DNA of 64,000 nt from an uncultured Bacteroidales bacterium (lineage in GTDB: Bacteria; Bacteroidota; Bacteroidia; Bacteroidales; P3), in contig ONLW01000013.1 of the NCBI GenBank assembly GCA_900318835.1, positions 1-64,000 on the forward strand, read 5' to 3'. Under the pieces are notes generated by a model. That model was given only the letters and a program-made list of their open reading frames with translations. It had not been told where the DNA came from and did no database searches. Of this stretch, positions 52,719 to 62,504 are shown in pieces. A program made the position numbers and the translations under genes. The first letter of the stretch is position 1. Each line of letters opens with the position of its first letter.

Positions 52719-54257
52719 ATGAATAGGAGAGTCGCCATAGTTTGTGCGTTGTTGCTGACGGTCGTGTTGCCGGCAAGGGCGTTCGATTTCGGTATACGTC
52801 TGAGCAATGGCGACTCGCTGTTCTTCAACTTTACAAATGTGAAATCCCACCGAGTGATGGTGGTGTCACCACAGAGCGTAGGAACAGACTATTATTATGG
52901 TCATCAGCAACCTACGGGAACCCTTGTCATTCCCAGTGAGGTGGAGTACCGTGGGGAAAAATATGTGGTGACAGCCATCGGTGCTCGAGCGTTTTCCGGA
53001 TGTACTCTGGTTCGACAAGTGGTGATGCCGGAGACCGTGGAGGCGATAGGTGCCTATGCATTCTATGGCTGCACTAGTTTGAGAGGCCCTCTGGTAATAG
53101 GCGCAAATGTTATGTCGATAGGAGAGTCTGCCTTTTATGGATGCTCTTCCTTGTCGGAGGTATACTTCCGAGCCCGCGAGTGCACTTTCATGGGCGGTTC
53201 GATGAGTATGACGGTTTTCGGCAATTGTCGAAGTCTGAGGAGTGTGCTACTTGACGGTGGAGTGCGACGCATCCCTGATTACGCCTTCTGTGGCGTGGAT
53301 GCCTTGAAAGAAGCCGTTGTTCTGCCTGAGATGCTGCAATACATAGGCGACTATGCCTTTGCCTATTGCAGCAGTATGTATGGTGACTTGGTGATTCCCG
53401 ACAAGGTGGAATCAATAGGAGAATGCGCTTTCCATCAGTGCCACTCGCTGAACAGCATAACCATTGGAGAGTCGGTCAAACATATTGGAGAGAGAGCGTT
53501 TTACCACTGTATCGGGTTGAATCACATAACGGTGAAACCGTTCAAACCCGCAGAGATTACACTTACCTCGTTTTCCGATATACCGAAGGGTACAAAGTTG
53601 AGAGTGCCTTGTGTCAGCAAGAAACTCTACGAGCATAACCCATCATGGAAGAAAGTGGCGACGATGGAAACTTACGGTAGCTGCTTGTTTTCGGTGAATG
53701 CGGCAATGGAGGACGAAGAGGCTGGAGAAATTGTTGGTAATGGCAATTACGGCTATGGCGAGAATGTCACTCTTATGGTTGTCTGTGCTGCCAACTATGG
53801 TTTCGATGGCTGGTCGGATGGTAACCGTGAGAATCCACGACGATTCGTTGTTACTGACAATTTGGCTGTTATGGCAAAGACACGACCTTCTGGAACCATC
53901 ACGATAATCGATACTCTTTACAGAGTGGACACTGTGTATTCTGAAGGTTACAAGGTGATTCATGACACTGTAGACTTGGTGGAAGTATCCCAAAGCATTA
54001 ATGATGTGAAGGAGCTGACATTTGACACCAAGGAGAAGTGGGTGAAATGGAATTTTCCGCGGAAGGAAAAAGTTATCAATGTGTCCCTTTACAATCAGAC
54101 TGGCATGTGTGTCTACACCGGTGATGGACGTAAAGGCAGTGTTGATATGAAACGTTTGCCATCGGGTACCTATTTTGTCCGTATAGAGACGGTGCAGCGT
54201 GTCATCCGTTGCCGATTCTTCATGAATTCCGACCGTACATGGATCGGTATAGATTAA
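52719..54257 (+). CDS. Secreted BspA-like LRR protein with C-terminal sorting-like domain
   Basis: 512 aa from the ATG at 52719. Signal peptide (VAIVCALLLTVVLPARAF), BspA/LRR_5 repeats (AIGARAFSGCTLV, AIGAYAFYGCTSL, SIGESAFYGCSSL, IGDYAFAYCSSM, HIGERAFYHCIGL), an InlB-type beta repeat (YGFDGWSDGNRENPR), a DTLYRVDTVY linker, and a C-terminal domain ending FFMNSDRTWIGID. A likely surface adhesin related to 6279-7379. The start region shows the purine-rich GAAGGAA. Confidence 0.85.
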   Translation: MNRRVAIVCALLLTVVLPARAFDFGIRLSNGDSLFFNFTNVKSHRVMVVSPQSVGTDYYYGHQQPTGTLVIPSEVEYRGEKYVVTAIGARAFSGCTLVRQVVMPETVEAIGAYAFYGCTSLRGPLVIGANVMSIGESAFYGCSSLSEVYFRARECTFMGGSMSMTVFGNCRSLRSVLLDGGVRRIPDYAFCGVDALKEAVVLPEMLQYIGDYAFAYCSSMYGDLVIPDKVESIGECAFHQCHSLNSITIGESVKHIGERAFYHCIGLNHITVKPFKPAEITLTSFSDIPKGTKLRVPCVSKKLYEHNPSWKKVATMETYGSCLFSVNAAMEDEEAGEIVGNGNYGYGENVTLMVVCAANYGFDGWSDGNRENPRRFVVTDNLAVMAKTRPSGTITIIDTLYRVDTVYSEGYKVIHDTVDLVEVSQSINDVKELTFDTKEKWVKWNFPRKEKVINVSLYNQTGMCVYTGDGRKGSVDMKRLPSGTYFVRIETVQRVIRCRFFMNSDRTWIGID

Positions 54258-54286
54258 ATATGAATATAATATAAAAAGTAAAATAT

Positions 54287-57136
54287 ATGACGAAAAACAA
54301 TTTTTCCTCGCGCCACAATGGCGTTTCCAATCCCGCAGAAGAGCAGAAGATGCTCAACGTGATTGGTGTGAAAACGATGGACGAGCTCATCGAGAAGGCT
54401 GTGCCCGCCGCCATCCGTCTCAAAGAGCCCATGCCCCTACCCGAAGGCATGAGCGAGTACCAGTTCCTCAACCACGTGCGCGCCCTCGCCCAGAAGAACA
54501 AGATGTACAAGAGCTACATCGGCATGGGCTACTATGGCACCATCACCCCTGCCGTCATCATGCGCAACGTCTTCGAGAATCCCGGCTGGTACACCAGCTA
54601 CACTCCGTACCAGACCGAGATTTCGCAGGGCCGTCTCGAAGCCCTGATGAACTATCAGACCATGATTGCCAGCATGACCGGCATGCCCTTGAGCAACGCC
54701 TGTCTGCTCGATGAGGCTACCGCCGCTGGCGAGGCTATGATTATGTTCTACAACAGCCGCAGCCGTCAGGCTGTGAAGGACGGCATCTGCAAGGTGTTCG
54801 TCGACGAGGGCGTGCTGCCCCAGACGCTGGCCGTGATGCAGACCAATGCCGCTCCCCGCGGTATCGAGATCGTTACCGGCAAAGCTGCTCAGACCGAGCT
54901 CGATGGCAGCTACTTCGCCGCTTTCGTGCAGTATCCCAACCAGTTCGGTGAGGCTCAGGATTGGACGGGCTTCATCGCCAAATGCCACGAGAAGGGCATC
55001 TTCGTCTGCATGGCTACCGACCTGATGGCGCTGGCCCTGATGAAGACTCCCGGTGAGATGGGTGCTGACTGTGCCGTGGGCAACGCCCAGCGCTTCGGCC
55101 TGCCGATGGGCTTCGGTGGTCCTCATGCTGGCTTCTTCGCCTTCACCGAGACCTTCAAGCGCGCTTTCCCCGGCCGTATCATTGGTTGGAGCGTCGACGC
55201 CAAGGGCAACCCCGCTCTCCGTATGGCCCTCGGTATGCGTGAGCAGCACATCAAACGTGACAAAGCCACCTCGAATATCTGCACCTCCGCCGCCCTCGTG
55301 GCCAACATGAGCGGTTTCTACGCCATCTGGCACGGTCCCGAAGGCATTAAAGAAATTGCCGTCCGCATCTGCGCCCGCGCCCACCGTCTGGCCCAGGAAC
55401 TCGAGCAGTATGGCTACAAGCAGCACAACCGTGTCTACTTCGACACCCTCGCCCTCCAGTGCCCCGTGCCCACCGCCAAGGTGAAAGAAGTGGCCCTGAA
55501 GCACGAAATCAACTTCCGCTATATCTGCGACGAATGCATCGGTATCTCCATCGACGAGACCACCGAGAAGTGCGACCTCGACGCCATCGTGGCCTGCCTG
55601 GCTGAAGCTGCCGGCAAAAGCGCTCAGCCGCTGGAGTGCAAAGGCTGCTGCTGCAAGTTTGCCGACGAGGCTATCCCCGCTGAGCTGAAGCGTGGCGGTG
55701 CTTTCCTCACCCAAAAGATCTTCAACCGCTTCCACGACGAGACCTCCATGATGCGCTACATCAAGATGCTCGAGGAGAAAGACCTCAGCCTTAACCGCGC
55801 CATGATTCCGCTGGGAAGCTGCACCATGAAGCTCAATGCCGCTGCCGAGATGATGCCGCTCTCTTGGAGCAAGTTTGCCGGTATGCACCCCTTCGTGCCC
55901 GCTGACCAGGCTCAGGGTTACCTCGAAATGATCCGCGACATCGAGCACCAGCTTGCCGTCATTACCGGATTTGCCGGTTGCTCGCTGCAACCCAATTCGG
56001 GTGCCTTTGGCGAGTACAGTGGCCTCACGGTTATCCGCAACTATCACATCGCCAACGGTCAGCCCCAGCGTAACGTCTGCCTCATTCCCGCCTCCGCTCA
56101 CGGCACCAACCCCGCTTCTGCCGCTAAGGCCGGCATGACGGTGGTCGTGGTGAAGTGCAACGATAAGGGCGATGTCGACATCGACGACCTGAAGGCTAAA
56201 GCCGAGCAGTACAAGGAGACCCTCAGTTGCCTGATGATCACCTATCCGTCGACCCACGGTGCCTTCGAAGAGGGCATCCTCGACATTATCAATATCATCC
56301 ACAGCGTGGGCGCCCTCGTCTATATGGACGGTGCCAATATGAACGCTCAGGTGGGTCTCACCAGCCCCGGTCACATGGGTGCCGACGTGTGCCACCTCAA
56401 CCTCCACAAGACCTTTGCAATGCCTCATGGTGGCGGCGGCCCCGGTGTCGGCCCCATCTGCGTCAGCCAGAAGCTGGTCGACTTCCTGCCCACGCATCCT
56501 GTGGTCGAGGTCGGTGGCAAGAAGGGCAACACCATGGCGGCAGCCCCCTACGGCAGCGCCTACCTTCTGCCCATCACCTACGGCTACCTGCTGATGCTCG
56601 GTGGCGAGGGTCTGACGGATGTCACCAAACATGCTATCCTCAACGCCAACTACCTCCGCGCCCGTCTGCAGAAGTACTACAAGATTCTCTACACCAACCG
56701 TAACGGTATGTGTGGCCACGAGATGATTGTCGACTTCAACGAGTTCAGCCTCAAGGTCGGTGTGGGAGATATCGCCAAACGTCTCATGGACTATGGTTTC
56801 CACGCTCCCACCGTGGCCTTCCCGGTGCACAACACCCTTATGGTGGAACCCACCGAGAGCGAGCCGCTGAGCGAGATGGATCGCTTCTGCGATGCTATGA
56901 TTGCCATCCGTCAGGAGATTGACGATATTATGACTGGCAAGAGCGACGAGAAGAACAACCCCATCGCCAACGCTCCCCACACCATGCAGGTGGTCTGCGC
57001 CGACGAGTGGAACCTCCCGTACAGCCGTCAGAAAGCTGCCTTCCCGCAGCCCCACTGCGAGAAGTATTGGCCCACCATCAGCAAGATCGATGACGCCTAT
57101 GGCGACCGCAACCTTCAGGCTGTCTGGGCAGAGTAA
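54287..57136 (+). CDS. gcvP: Glycine dehydrogenase (decarboxylating), P-protein
   Basis: 949 aa: fused alpha and beta halves as one chain. N-half SYIGMGYYGTITPAVI and NPGWYTSYTPYQTEISQGRLE; C-half LHKTFAMPHGGGGPGVGPI with the PLP Lys near 707. It decarboxylates glycine and passes the aminomethyl group to H-protein. No other gcv gene is nearby. Only 29 bp separate it from the LRR gene, and no glycine riboswitch fits in that gap. Confidence 0.96.
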   Translation: MTKNNFSSRHNGVSNPAEEQKMLNVIGVKTMDELIEKAVPAAIRLKEPMPLPEGMSEYQFLNHVRALAQKNKMYKSYIGMGYYGTITPAVIMRNVFENPGWYTSYTPYQTEISQGRLEALMNYQTMIASMTGMPLSNACLLDEATAAGEAMIMFYNSRSRQAVKDGICKVFVDEGVLPQTLAVMQTNAAPRGIEIVTGKAAQTELDGSYFAAFVQYPNQFGEAQDWTGFIAKCHEKGIFVCMATDLMALALMKTPGEMGADCAVGNAQRFGLPMGFGGPHAGFFAFTETFKRAFPGRIIGWSVDAKGNPALRMALGMREQHIKRDKATSNICTSAALVANMSGFYAIWHGPEGIKEIAVRICARAHRLAQELEQYGYKQHNRVYFDTLALQCPVPTAKVKEVALKHEINFRYICDECIGISIDETTEKCDLDAIVACLAEAAGKSAQPLECKGCCCKFADEAIPAELKRGGAFLTQKIFNRFHDETSMMRYIKMLEEKDLSLNRAMIPLGSCTMKLNAAAEMMPLSWSKFAGMHPFVPADQAQGYLEMIRDIEHQLAVITGFAGCSLQPNSGAFGEYSGLTVIRNYHIANGQPQRNVCLIPASAHGTNPASAAKAGMTVVVVKCNDKGDVDIDDLKAKAEQYKETLSCLMITYPSTHGAFEEGILDIINIIHSVGALVYMDGANMNAQVGLTSPGHMGADVCHLNLHKTFAMPHGGGGPGVGPICVSQKLVDFLPTHPVVEVGGKKGNTMAAAPYGSAYLLPITYGYLLMLGGEGLTDVTKHAILNANYLRARLQKYYKILYTNRNGMCGHEMIVDFNEFSLKVGVGDIAKRLMDYGFHAPTVAFPVHNTLMVEPTESEPLSEMDRFCDAMIAIRQEIDDIMTGKSDEKNNPIANAPHTMQVVCADEWNLPYSRQKAAFPQPHCEKYWPTISKIDDAYGDRNLQAVWAE

Positions 57137-57157
57137 TGTTTCCTCACATTTTCTTAA

Positions 57158-57190
57158 AAGCGGGTATCCCTTCATTAGGGATGTCCGCTT
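57158..57190 (+). terminator. Terminator after gcvP
   Basis: AAGCGGGTATCCCT pairs with AGGGATGTCCGCTT (one bulge) with a TCATT loop, followed by GTTTATT. Confidence 0.8.
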
Positions 57191-57222
57191 GTTTATTATT
57201 TGGCCATTTGAGAAATATTAAG

Positions 57223-57230
57223 TATCTTTG
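57223..57230 (+). promoter_or_regulatory. Bacteroidetes -7 box, second CoA-transferase
   Basis: TATCTTTG with TTTG at 57199-57202; spacer 20 bp. Leader about 80 nt. Confidence 0.75.
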
Positions 57231-57315
57231 CAACGGATTATTGCACGGGTTTTCTGTGCAAGAGTCTTTAACACAATATTTTGAATCCTGTACTGAATTA
57301 TAACACTGTAGTAAA

Positions 57316-58638
57316 ATGATGAACTGGAAAGAAGAATATAAAAGAAAAGTCTCCACTCCCGAAGAAGCCATCAAGGATATTCATGATGGGGACTGCGTTG
57401 TCATGGGTCATGCTGCCGCAGTTCCCCGTGTGGTGCCTCAGGCTATGGCCGAGCACTGCGAAGACTACAACGACGTCCTCATCTTCCACATGACCACCCT
57501 CGGTGACAACCCCTTGCTGCATCCCCGCTGCTATGGTCATTTCCGCCACGTCAGCAACTTCCTTAGCGGCAACTCGCGCGACACTGTCAACCACTTGGAA
57601 GGTGACTTTTTCCCTGCTTATTTCCACGACGTCCCCGAAATGATTGGTGACGAGATTCCCTGCGAAGTGGCCATTTTCCAGGCTACACCGCCCAATGAGG
57701 AGGGCTACTGCTCCCTCGGAGTCAGCTGCGACTACGCTCTTGCCGCCATCCGTCGTGCCCGTGCCGTCATCATCGAGACCAACGAGATGATGCCTTTCGT
57801 CGGGGGCGACAACATGATTCATGTCTCGCAAATCGACCACATTATTCCCTGCGCCTATCCGCTTCCTGAACTCCATAGCGACGCCCCCTCCGAGGTGGAG
57901 CAGGCCATTGGCCGCCATTGTGCCTCGCTGGTGACCGACGGCACCACCCTCCAGCTCGGTATCGGTGCCATTCCCAACGCCGTGCTTGCCGAACTGGGCG
58001 ACAAGAACGACCTCGGTATCCATTCCGAGATGTTCTCCGACGGTGTGGCGGAGCTGATGAAGAAGGGTATCATCAACGGTAGCCGCAAGACCATGCACAA
58101 AGGCAAGGTGGTGGCTACGTTCATCATGGGCTCCCGCGAGCTGTACGACTTTGTCGACGGCAACGAGGACATTGAGCTTTATCCGGTCGACTATACCAAT
58201 GACCCAATCGTGATTGCCCAGCAGTACCGCATGGTCTCCATCAACTCCTGTCTCGAGGTTGACCTCATGGGTCAGGTGGCCAGCGAGACCATCGGCATGC
58301 GGCAGTACAGTGGCATCGGTGGTCAAATTGACTTCGTGCGTGGAGCTTCTATGGCCCGCGAGGGTAAGAGTATCATTGCCATGCCCTCTACCGCCGCCGG
58401 TGGCACCATCTCGCGCATCAAGCCCTTCCTCACTCCTGGCTCTGCTGTCAGCACCACGCGTAACGATGTCAATTATCTCGTTACCGAATACGGCATCGCA
58501 CGCCTCAAGGGGCGCACCCTTAAGCATCGTGCTGAGGATCTCATCCGCATTGCGCACCCCGATTTCCGCCCCATGCTCATCGAAGAGTATGAGCGGCGAT
58601 TCCAGTGCAAATACGAACCGCAGGAACCTATCTACTAA
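57316..58638 (+). CDS. Second acetyl-CoA hydrolase/transferase family protein
   Basis: 440 aa. Same family as 43838-45133: IGAIPNAVLAELGDKNDLGIHSEMFSDGVAEL with the active Glu, IDFVRGASMAREGKS, NDVNYLVTEYGIARLKG. Candidate reactions are butyryl-CoA:acetate or 4-hydroxybutyrate:acetyl-CoA transfer; sequence alone does not decide. It is monocistronic with its own promoter and terminator and no riboswitch, so it is regulated apart from the abfD operon. Confidence 0.85.
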   Translation: MMNWKEEYKRKVSTPEEAIKDIHDGDCVVMGHAAAVPRVVPQAMAEHCEDYNDVLIFHMTTLGDNPLLHPRCYGHFRHVSNFLSGNSRDTVNHLEGDFFPAYFHDVPEMIGDEIPCEVAIFQATPPNEEGYCSLGVSCDYALAAIRRARAVIIETNEMMPFVGGDNMIHVSQIDHIIPCAYPLPELHSDAPSEVEQAIGRHCASLVTDGTTLQLGIGAIPNAVLAELGDKNDLGIHSEMFSDGVAELMKKGIINGSRKTMHKGKVVATFIMGSRELYDFVDGNEDIELYPVDYTNDPIVIAQQYRMVSINSCLEVDLMGQVASETIGMRQYSGIGGQIDFVRGASMAREGKSIIAMPSTAAGGTISRIKPFLTPGSAVSTTRNDVNYLVTEYGIARLKGRTLKHRAEDLIRIAHPDFRPMLIEEYERRFQCKYEPQEPIY

Positions 58639-58642
58639 AAAA

Positions 58643-58672
58643 AGCCCGAAGCATTGCTTCGGGCTTTTTTTT
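58643..58672. terminator. Bidirectional terminator
   Basis: AGCCCGAAGC-ATT-GCTTCGGGCT with an A-run before and eight T after, between convergent genes. Confidence 0.92.
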
Positions 58673-59438
58673 ATTCATTCTCCTTTTGTCGCGCCAGTGC
58701 GCTGCGCAGGTGCTCGGTGGTGTTCTTGAAATGCAGTGTGTGGGGATTGTCTGGCAGTTCCCTCTCCAGTCCTTCCAGCACCATGTCGTAGTAGTCGATG
58801 CTCGAAGGGTCGCGCGGGTCGATGAGGGCGCGGTTGTTGAAAGGCTTGTAAAGGGCTATGAGCGTCGTCAATGAGCCTGTGTTCTCCTCCACAAAGCGGC
58901 AGATATACTCCTGCTGCTCCACGAAAGCGGCATGGTAGATTGAGTCGAGGTCTTCTTTTTTGGTGTCGTAGGTCTTCTGGTCGATGATGCCGTCGGTGAG
59001 TTGTCGCTCGCAGCTGTTGACCGAATCCACCAGTGCATAGAGAATCTTCGATCCGTCGTTGGTGTACTGCTGCAGTTGCCACAGCAGGATGCTTTCGGGC
59101 GAGCCTTTGACGTTGTAGGTTAGCGAGAGATTCTCGTATTTGCCACTCACTTCGATGGTCTCGCCGTTGGAGGGCAGGGTGACGATGTAGTTGTTCTCCG
59201 TGGTGTGTAGGTTGTAGAGGCTGTGGTAGGGCGGGTTGTAGTGGTATTTGAAGTGCCCTTTGCTATCGGTGCGGATGGAATCGATGAACATGGGCCCTTC
59301 GGGAGCTATTTCTTCGAGCCAAAGGGTCTGGTTTTCGCCACCCTCCAGTGTTCCTTCAATGGTGAAACCGTCGTGTTTGCAGCCTGTAAACATCAAGCCC
59401 ATCAGACCAAGTAAACCAATTAAACCTATCTTCTTCAT
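58671..59438 (-). CDS. DUF4369-type lipoprotein
   Basis: 255 aa. Signal GLIGLLGLMGLMFTGC (Cys20), written by 9-bp-like in-frame repeats. The N-terminal beta domain (FTIEGTLEGGENQTLWLEEI, FIDSIRTDSKGHFKY) fits DUF4369, which usually precedes a thioredoxin domain. Here the rest is helical and no CxxC thioredoxin follows. Envelope protein of unknown role. ATGA overlap with the aroC stop; last gene of the buk-FKBP-aroC operon. Confidence 0.8.
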   Translation of the reverse strand: MKKIGLIGLLGLMGLMFTGCKHDGFTIEGTLEGGENQTLWLEEIAPEGPMFIDSIRTDSKGHFKYHYNPPYHSLYNLHTTENNYIVTLPSNGETIEVSGKYENLSLTYNVKGSPESILLWQLQQYTNDGSKILYALVDSVNSCERQLTDGIIDQKTYDTKKEDLDSIYHAAFVEQQEYICRFVEENTGSLTTLIALYKPFNNRALIDPRDPSSIDYYDMVLEGLERELPDNPHTLHFKNTTEHLRSALARQKENE

Positions 59439-60418
59439 AACAAATTATTGATTAAACATAATGCCGTCATAGCTTCGACGATGACGGGGGTACGGAGGAC
59501 GTGCGAGCGGTCGTGGCGGCCACCGATGATCAGGGTGCGGAGCTCGCCGCTTTCGGTGAGGCATTCCACAGGCTGGGGGAGGGTTACCACAGGATGGAAG
59601 GCCACGCGGAATTCCACCGGCATGCCGTTGCTGATACCCCCCTGGATACCGCCGCAATGGTTGGTCTTCGTGATTGCTTGATTGTTTGATTGCTTGATTG
59701 TTTGATTGGGTGCATCCTTACTCAAGCAATCAGGCATTGACGCATTCAAACAATTATTCCACCGGTCGATATACTCGCTTCCTTTCATCCTTGCGGCCTC
59801 GAAGCCGCAGCCCATCTCAAATCCGATGGCCGACGGGATGGTCATCATAGCCTGAGCCAATTGGGCGTTGAGCTTCCCGAAGACAGGGGCACCTACGCCG
59901 ACGGGCAGGCCTGTGATGCGACAGCTGACGATGCCGCCGCGGGTGTCATTCTCTGCCTCGGGTCCCAGTTCAGACACCTCGGCGTGAATTTCCACAGGGG
60001 CTATCACCTGCTTGGCTATGGCACCGGCCACCACACGCGCCACGGTCTCGCGGGCCGATGCACGGCCACCGCCGCGATGGTCGCGGATGCCGTATTTTTG
60101 CTGGTAGGAGTAGTCGGCATACCCCGGACGGAAGGCGTCGACCAAGGCGTCGTAGTCCTCAGAACGTATGTTCTTGTTCCTGATGCAGAAAGCAATGGGA
60201 GTGCCGATGGTGATGCCGTCCTTGATGCCCGACAGCCATTCGATAGCATCTTCCTCCTGGCGGGCGGCGCCGTTGCGGCGCCGCGCCAAGTCGGCGCGGA
60301 TGGCCTCCATGTTGAGCGCCAGCTTCGACGGGCAACCGTCTATAATGCCACCTACGGCGAGCCCGTGGGACTCGCCGTAGGTGGTCAGTCGAAATCTATC
60401 TCCAAATGTGTTGCTCAC
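59435..60418 (-). CDS. aroC: Chorismate synthase
   Basis: 327 aa, GTG start at 60418 overlapping the FKBP stop. Signatures: TTYGESHGLAVGGIIDGCP, YGIRDHRGGGRASARETVARV, CGGIQGGISNG, GRHDRSHVLRTPVIVEA. Converts EPSP to chorismate with reduced FMN. Residues around WNNCLNASMPDCLS and PNQTIKQSNNQAI fall in the loop before GGIQGGISNG. They are written by the octamer element, which replaces the usual short loop. Confidence 0.93.
   Translation of the reverse strand: MSNTFGDRFRLTTYGESHGLAVGGIIDGCPSKLALNMEAIRADLARRRNGAARQEEDAIEWLSGIKDGITIGTPIAFCIRNKNIRSEDYDALVDAFRPGYADYSYQQKYGIRDHRGGGRASARETVARVVAGAIAKQVIAPVEIHAEVSELGPEAENDTRGGIVSCRITGLPVGVGAPVFGKLNAQLAQAMMTIPSAIGFEMGCGFEAARMKGSEYIDRWNNCLNASMPDCLSKDAPNQTIKQSNNQAITKTNHCGGIQGGISNGMPVEFRVAFHPVVTLPQPVECLTESGELRTLIIGGRHDRSHVLRTPVIVEAMTALCLINNLL
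59672..59758 (-). repeat. Octamer-family element inside aroC
   Basis: + strand GATTGCTT and GATTGTTT alternating (four units), a spacer, then ACTCAAGCAATC plus GCATTGACGCATTCAAAC and AATTATTC. Same layout as in the BtuF-like gene. Confidence 0.88.
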
Positions 60419-61221
60419 TCTGTGGGATTTATCTCAAGGAGTTCCACTTCGAAGACCAGCGTCGAACCGGCGGGGATGTTGCCCATGTCGTGGGTGCCGT
60501 AGCCGAGGTTGTAGGGGATGTAGAGCATATACTTCGAGCCCTCGTCCATCAGCTGCAAGCCTTCAGTCCAGCCGGGGATGACCTGGTTGAGTGGGAAGGT
60601 CAGTGGGGTGCCGCGGTCGACACTGCTGTCGAAGGTGGTGCCGTCAATGAGCTTGCCGGTGTAGTGCACCTTCACACGATCGGTGGCCACGGGGTGTTTG
60701 CCGTTGCCCTCTTTCAGGCGGCGGTATTTCAGTCCACTCTTGGTGGTGTAGACACTCTTGTTGTCGCTGATTTCCTTCATGAACTTCTCGCCTTTCTCAA
60801 TGTTCTCGCGGGCGGCGGCATTGTTGCGCAACTCAAACTCCTGCTGGAAACGCTGGAGAAGGGGTCTGGCCTGTTGGTCGTTGAGGCGGCTCTTGGCAGC
60901 GGCGCACTCCTGCATGGCCAAACCGGCCATCGTGGCGTTGATGCCAAGCTGCTGGGCGTCCCACTGTGCAAAGATGTCGCGACCGATGGCATAGGAGGCG
61001 GAGTCGTTGAAGTTGGCCGGGCCTGCCGTCAGGCGGTCGTAGGCTTCGGCCTTAGCTTTGAGTTCGTTGTACTGGGCCTCGGTCATCGTGACCTTACCCT
61101 TCTTGATAGTCACTTCCTGTGCGGCTGCAGTGCCCATTAGGCTACAGGCTGCCAGTATAATAAAGACCTTTCTCAATGTTATATCGTTTTTTATGATGCC
61201 GACTGGAAGCCGACGCTCCAT
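60415..61221 (-). CDS. Exported FKBP-type peptidyl-prolyl isomerase
   Basis: 268 aa. Hydrophobic export signal (KVFIILAACSLMGTAAAQ), N-terminal FKBP dimerisation domain (SYAIGRDIFAQWDAQQL), C-terminal FKBP domain (VKVHYTGKLIDGTTFDSSVDRG, VIPGWTEGLQLMDEGS, YIPYNLGYGTHDMG). A periplasmic folding helper. The ATG at 61221 is taken; a start nearer the signal would need a non-ATG codon. It follows buk by 12 bp. Confidence 0.9.
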   Translation of the reverse strand: MERRLPVGIIKNDITLRKVFIILAACSLMGTAAAQEVTIKKGKVTMTEAQYNELKAKAEAYDRLTAGPANFNDSASYAIGRDIFAQWDAQQLGINATMAGLAMQECAAAKSRLNDQQARPLLQRFQQEFELRNNAAARENIEKGEKFMKEISDNKSVYTTKSGLKYRRLKEGNGKHPVATDRVKVHYTGKLIDGTTFDSSVDRGTPLTFPLNQVIPGWTEGLQLMDEGSKYMLYIPYNLGYGTHDMGNIPAGSTLVFEVELLEINPTE

Positions 61222-61233
61222 TATTAATACTCT

Positions 61234-62325
61234 TTATTTATACTCTTTCACCTGAACACCGTCAAGCACTTCCTTACCGCAAATGGCAAGGGCCAGCATC
61301 TCGTTCTCTCCCTTGTAGATCTTCACGGGGGCAATCCAACCCACGCGCTCCTCGATCATGGCCATCCAAGGTTTGCTGTAGGCGATGCCGCCGGTGAGGA
61401 TGATGGCGTCGACCTTGCCCTTGACCACAGCGGCCAAGCGGCTGATCTCCATAGAGACCTGATAGGTGAAGGCATCCACCAGAAGCTGGCATTTGGCGTC
61501 GCCGGCGAGGGCTTTCTTCTCCACCTCGTAGGCGTCGTTGGTGCCGAGATAGGCCACAAAGCCACCTTCGGCGGTGACCATCTTCTTCAGCTTGGCCTCG
61601 TCGTATTTGCCGCTGCAGGCCACCTCGATGAGCTTCGAGGCGTTGATGCTGCCGCAACGGGTGGGGGAGAAGGCACCGAGACCGCAGAGGGCGCGGTTGA
61701 CCTCCACGCAGCGGCCATGCTCGTGCACACCCACACTCACGCCACCACCCATGTGGGCGATGATGAGGTTCAGGTCCTCATAGTGCTTGCCCAGCTCACG
61801 GGCATACAGCTTGCCGGTCATCTTCTGGTTCAGGCAGTGCCAGATGACGCCCTCGCGTGAGGGGTCGAGGTCGAAAACGGGGTGGCCGCTGATCTTGGCG
61901 AACTCTGGACGCTCGTCAACAATGCCGGGGTCGGCAATGTAGGCGCACTCGAGACCAATCTCACGGGCGATAGCATCGCTGATGAGGGCTCCGAGGTTGC
62001 AGGCATGCTTGCCCTGGATACCGGCGTGGCACTCTTCCTTCATCAGGTCGTTGACACGGTAGCAGCCGCTCTCGCAAGGGCGGGTCAGACCACCGCGGCC
62101 CATGACGACGGCAATCTCGTCGGTGCTCACGCCGTGGCGCTTCACCATGTCGAGGATGGCGGTCTTGCGATACTCGAACTGGTCGGCTACTTCTTTGAAC
62201 TTCTGGATCTCCTCGATGGGGTGGGAGAGGTTCTCGGTGAAAACTTCGGTCTCGCCCTCGTAGATGGCGGCCTTGGTCGATGTGGCACCGGGGTTGATTA
62301 CCAACGTATACTTCTTGTTGCTCAT
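61234..62325 (-). CDS. buk: Butyrate kinase
   Basis: 363 aa, ASKHA acetate/butyrate kinase family: LVINPGATSTKAAIYEGE, VVMGRGGLTRP, IIAHMGGGVSVGVHEHGRCVEVN, AIILTGGIAYSK. Makes butyrate and ATP from butyryl-phosphate, a terminal step fitting the crotonyl-CoA route encoded by the abfD operon. Phosphotransbutyrylase is not in the window. First gene of its operon, with a -7 box at 62412-62419. Confidence 0.94.
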   Translation of the reverse strand: MSNKKYTLVINPGATSTKAAIYEGETEVFTENLSHPIEEIQKFKEVADQFEYRKTAILDMVKRHGVSTDEIAVVMGRGGLTRPCESGCYRVNDLMKEECHAGIQGKHACNLGALISDAIAREIGLECAYIADPGIVDERPEFAKISGHPVFDLDPSREGVIWHCLNQKMTGKLYARELGKHYEDLNLIIAHMGGGVSVGVHEHGRCVEVNRALCGLGAFSPTRCGSINASKLIEVACSGKYDEAKLKKMVTAEGGFVAYLGTNDAYEVEKKALAGDAKCQLLVDAFTYQVSMEISRLAAVVKGKVDAIILTGGIAYSKPWMAMIEERVGWIAPVKIYKGENEMLALAICGKEVLDGVQVKEYK

Positions 62326-62411
62326 TTTATTAATGTATTATATCGTTAATTTTCCCTTACTGCTTTATCGATAAACTTTTATCAGTATGTATCGGTTCTT
62401 TGATTTGGGTG

Positions 62412-62419
62412 CAAAGATA
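62412..62419 (-). promoter_or_regulatory. Bacteroidetes -7 box, buk operon
   Basis: TATCTTTG on the minus strand, preceded by a T-run. Leader about 80 nt. Confidence 0.65.
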
Positions 62420-62504
62420 AGAAAAAAAAATGGTTTATTGCAAACTTTTTTTTAACAAATATTGTAAAATGAATATAAAATACTGATATACAAGATATAG
62501 AACA

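Noticed and set aside
54258..54286. Glycine riboswitch before gcvP
   Set aside because: Only 29 bp separate gcvP from the previous gene, too short for the aptamer.
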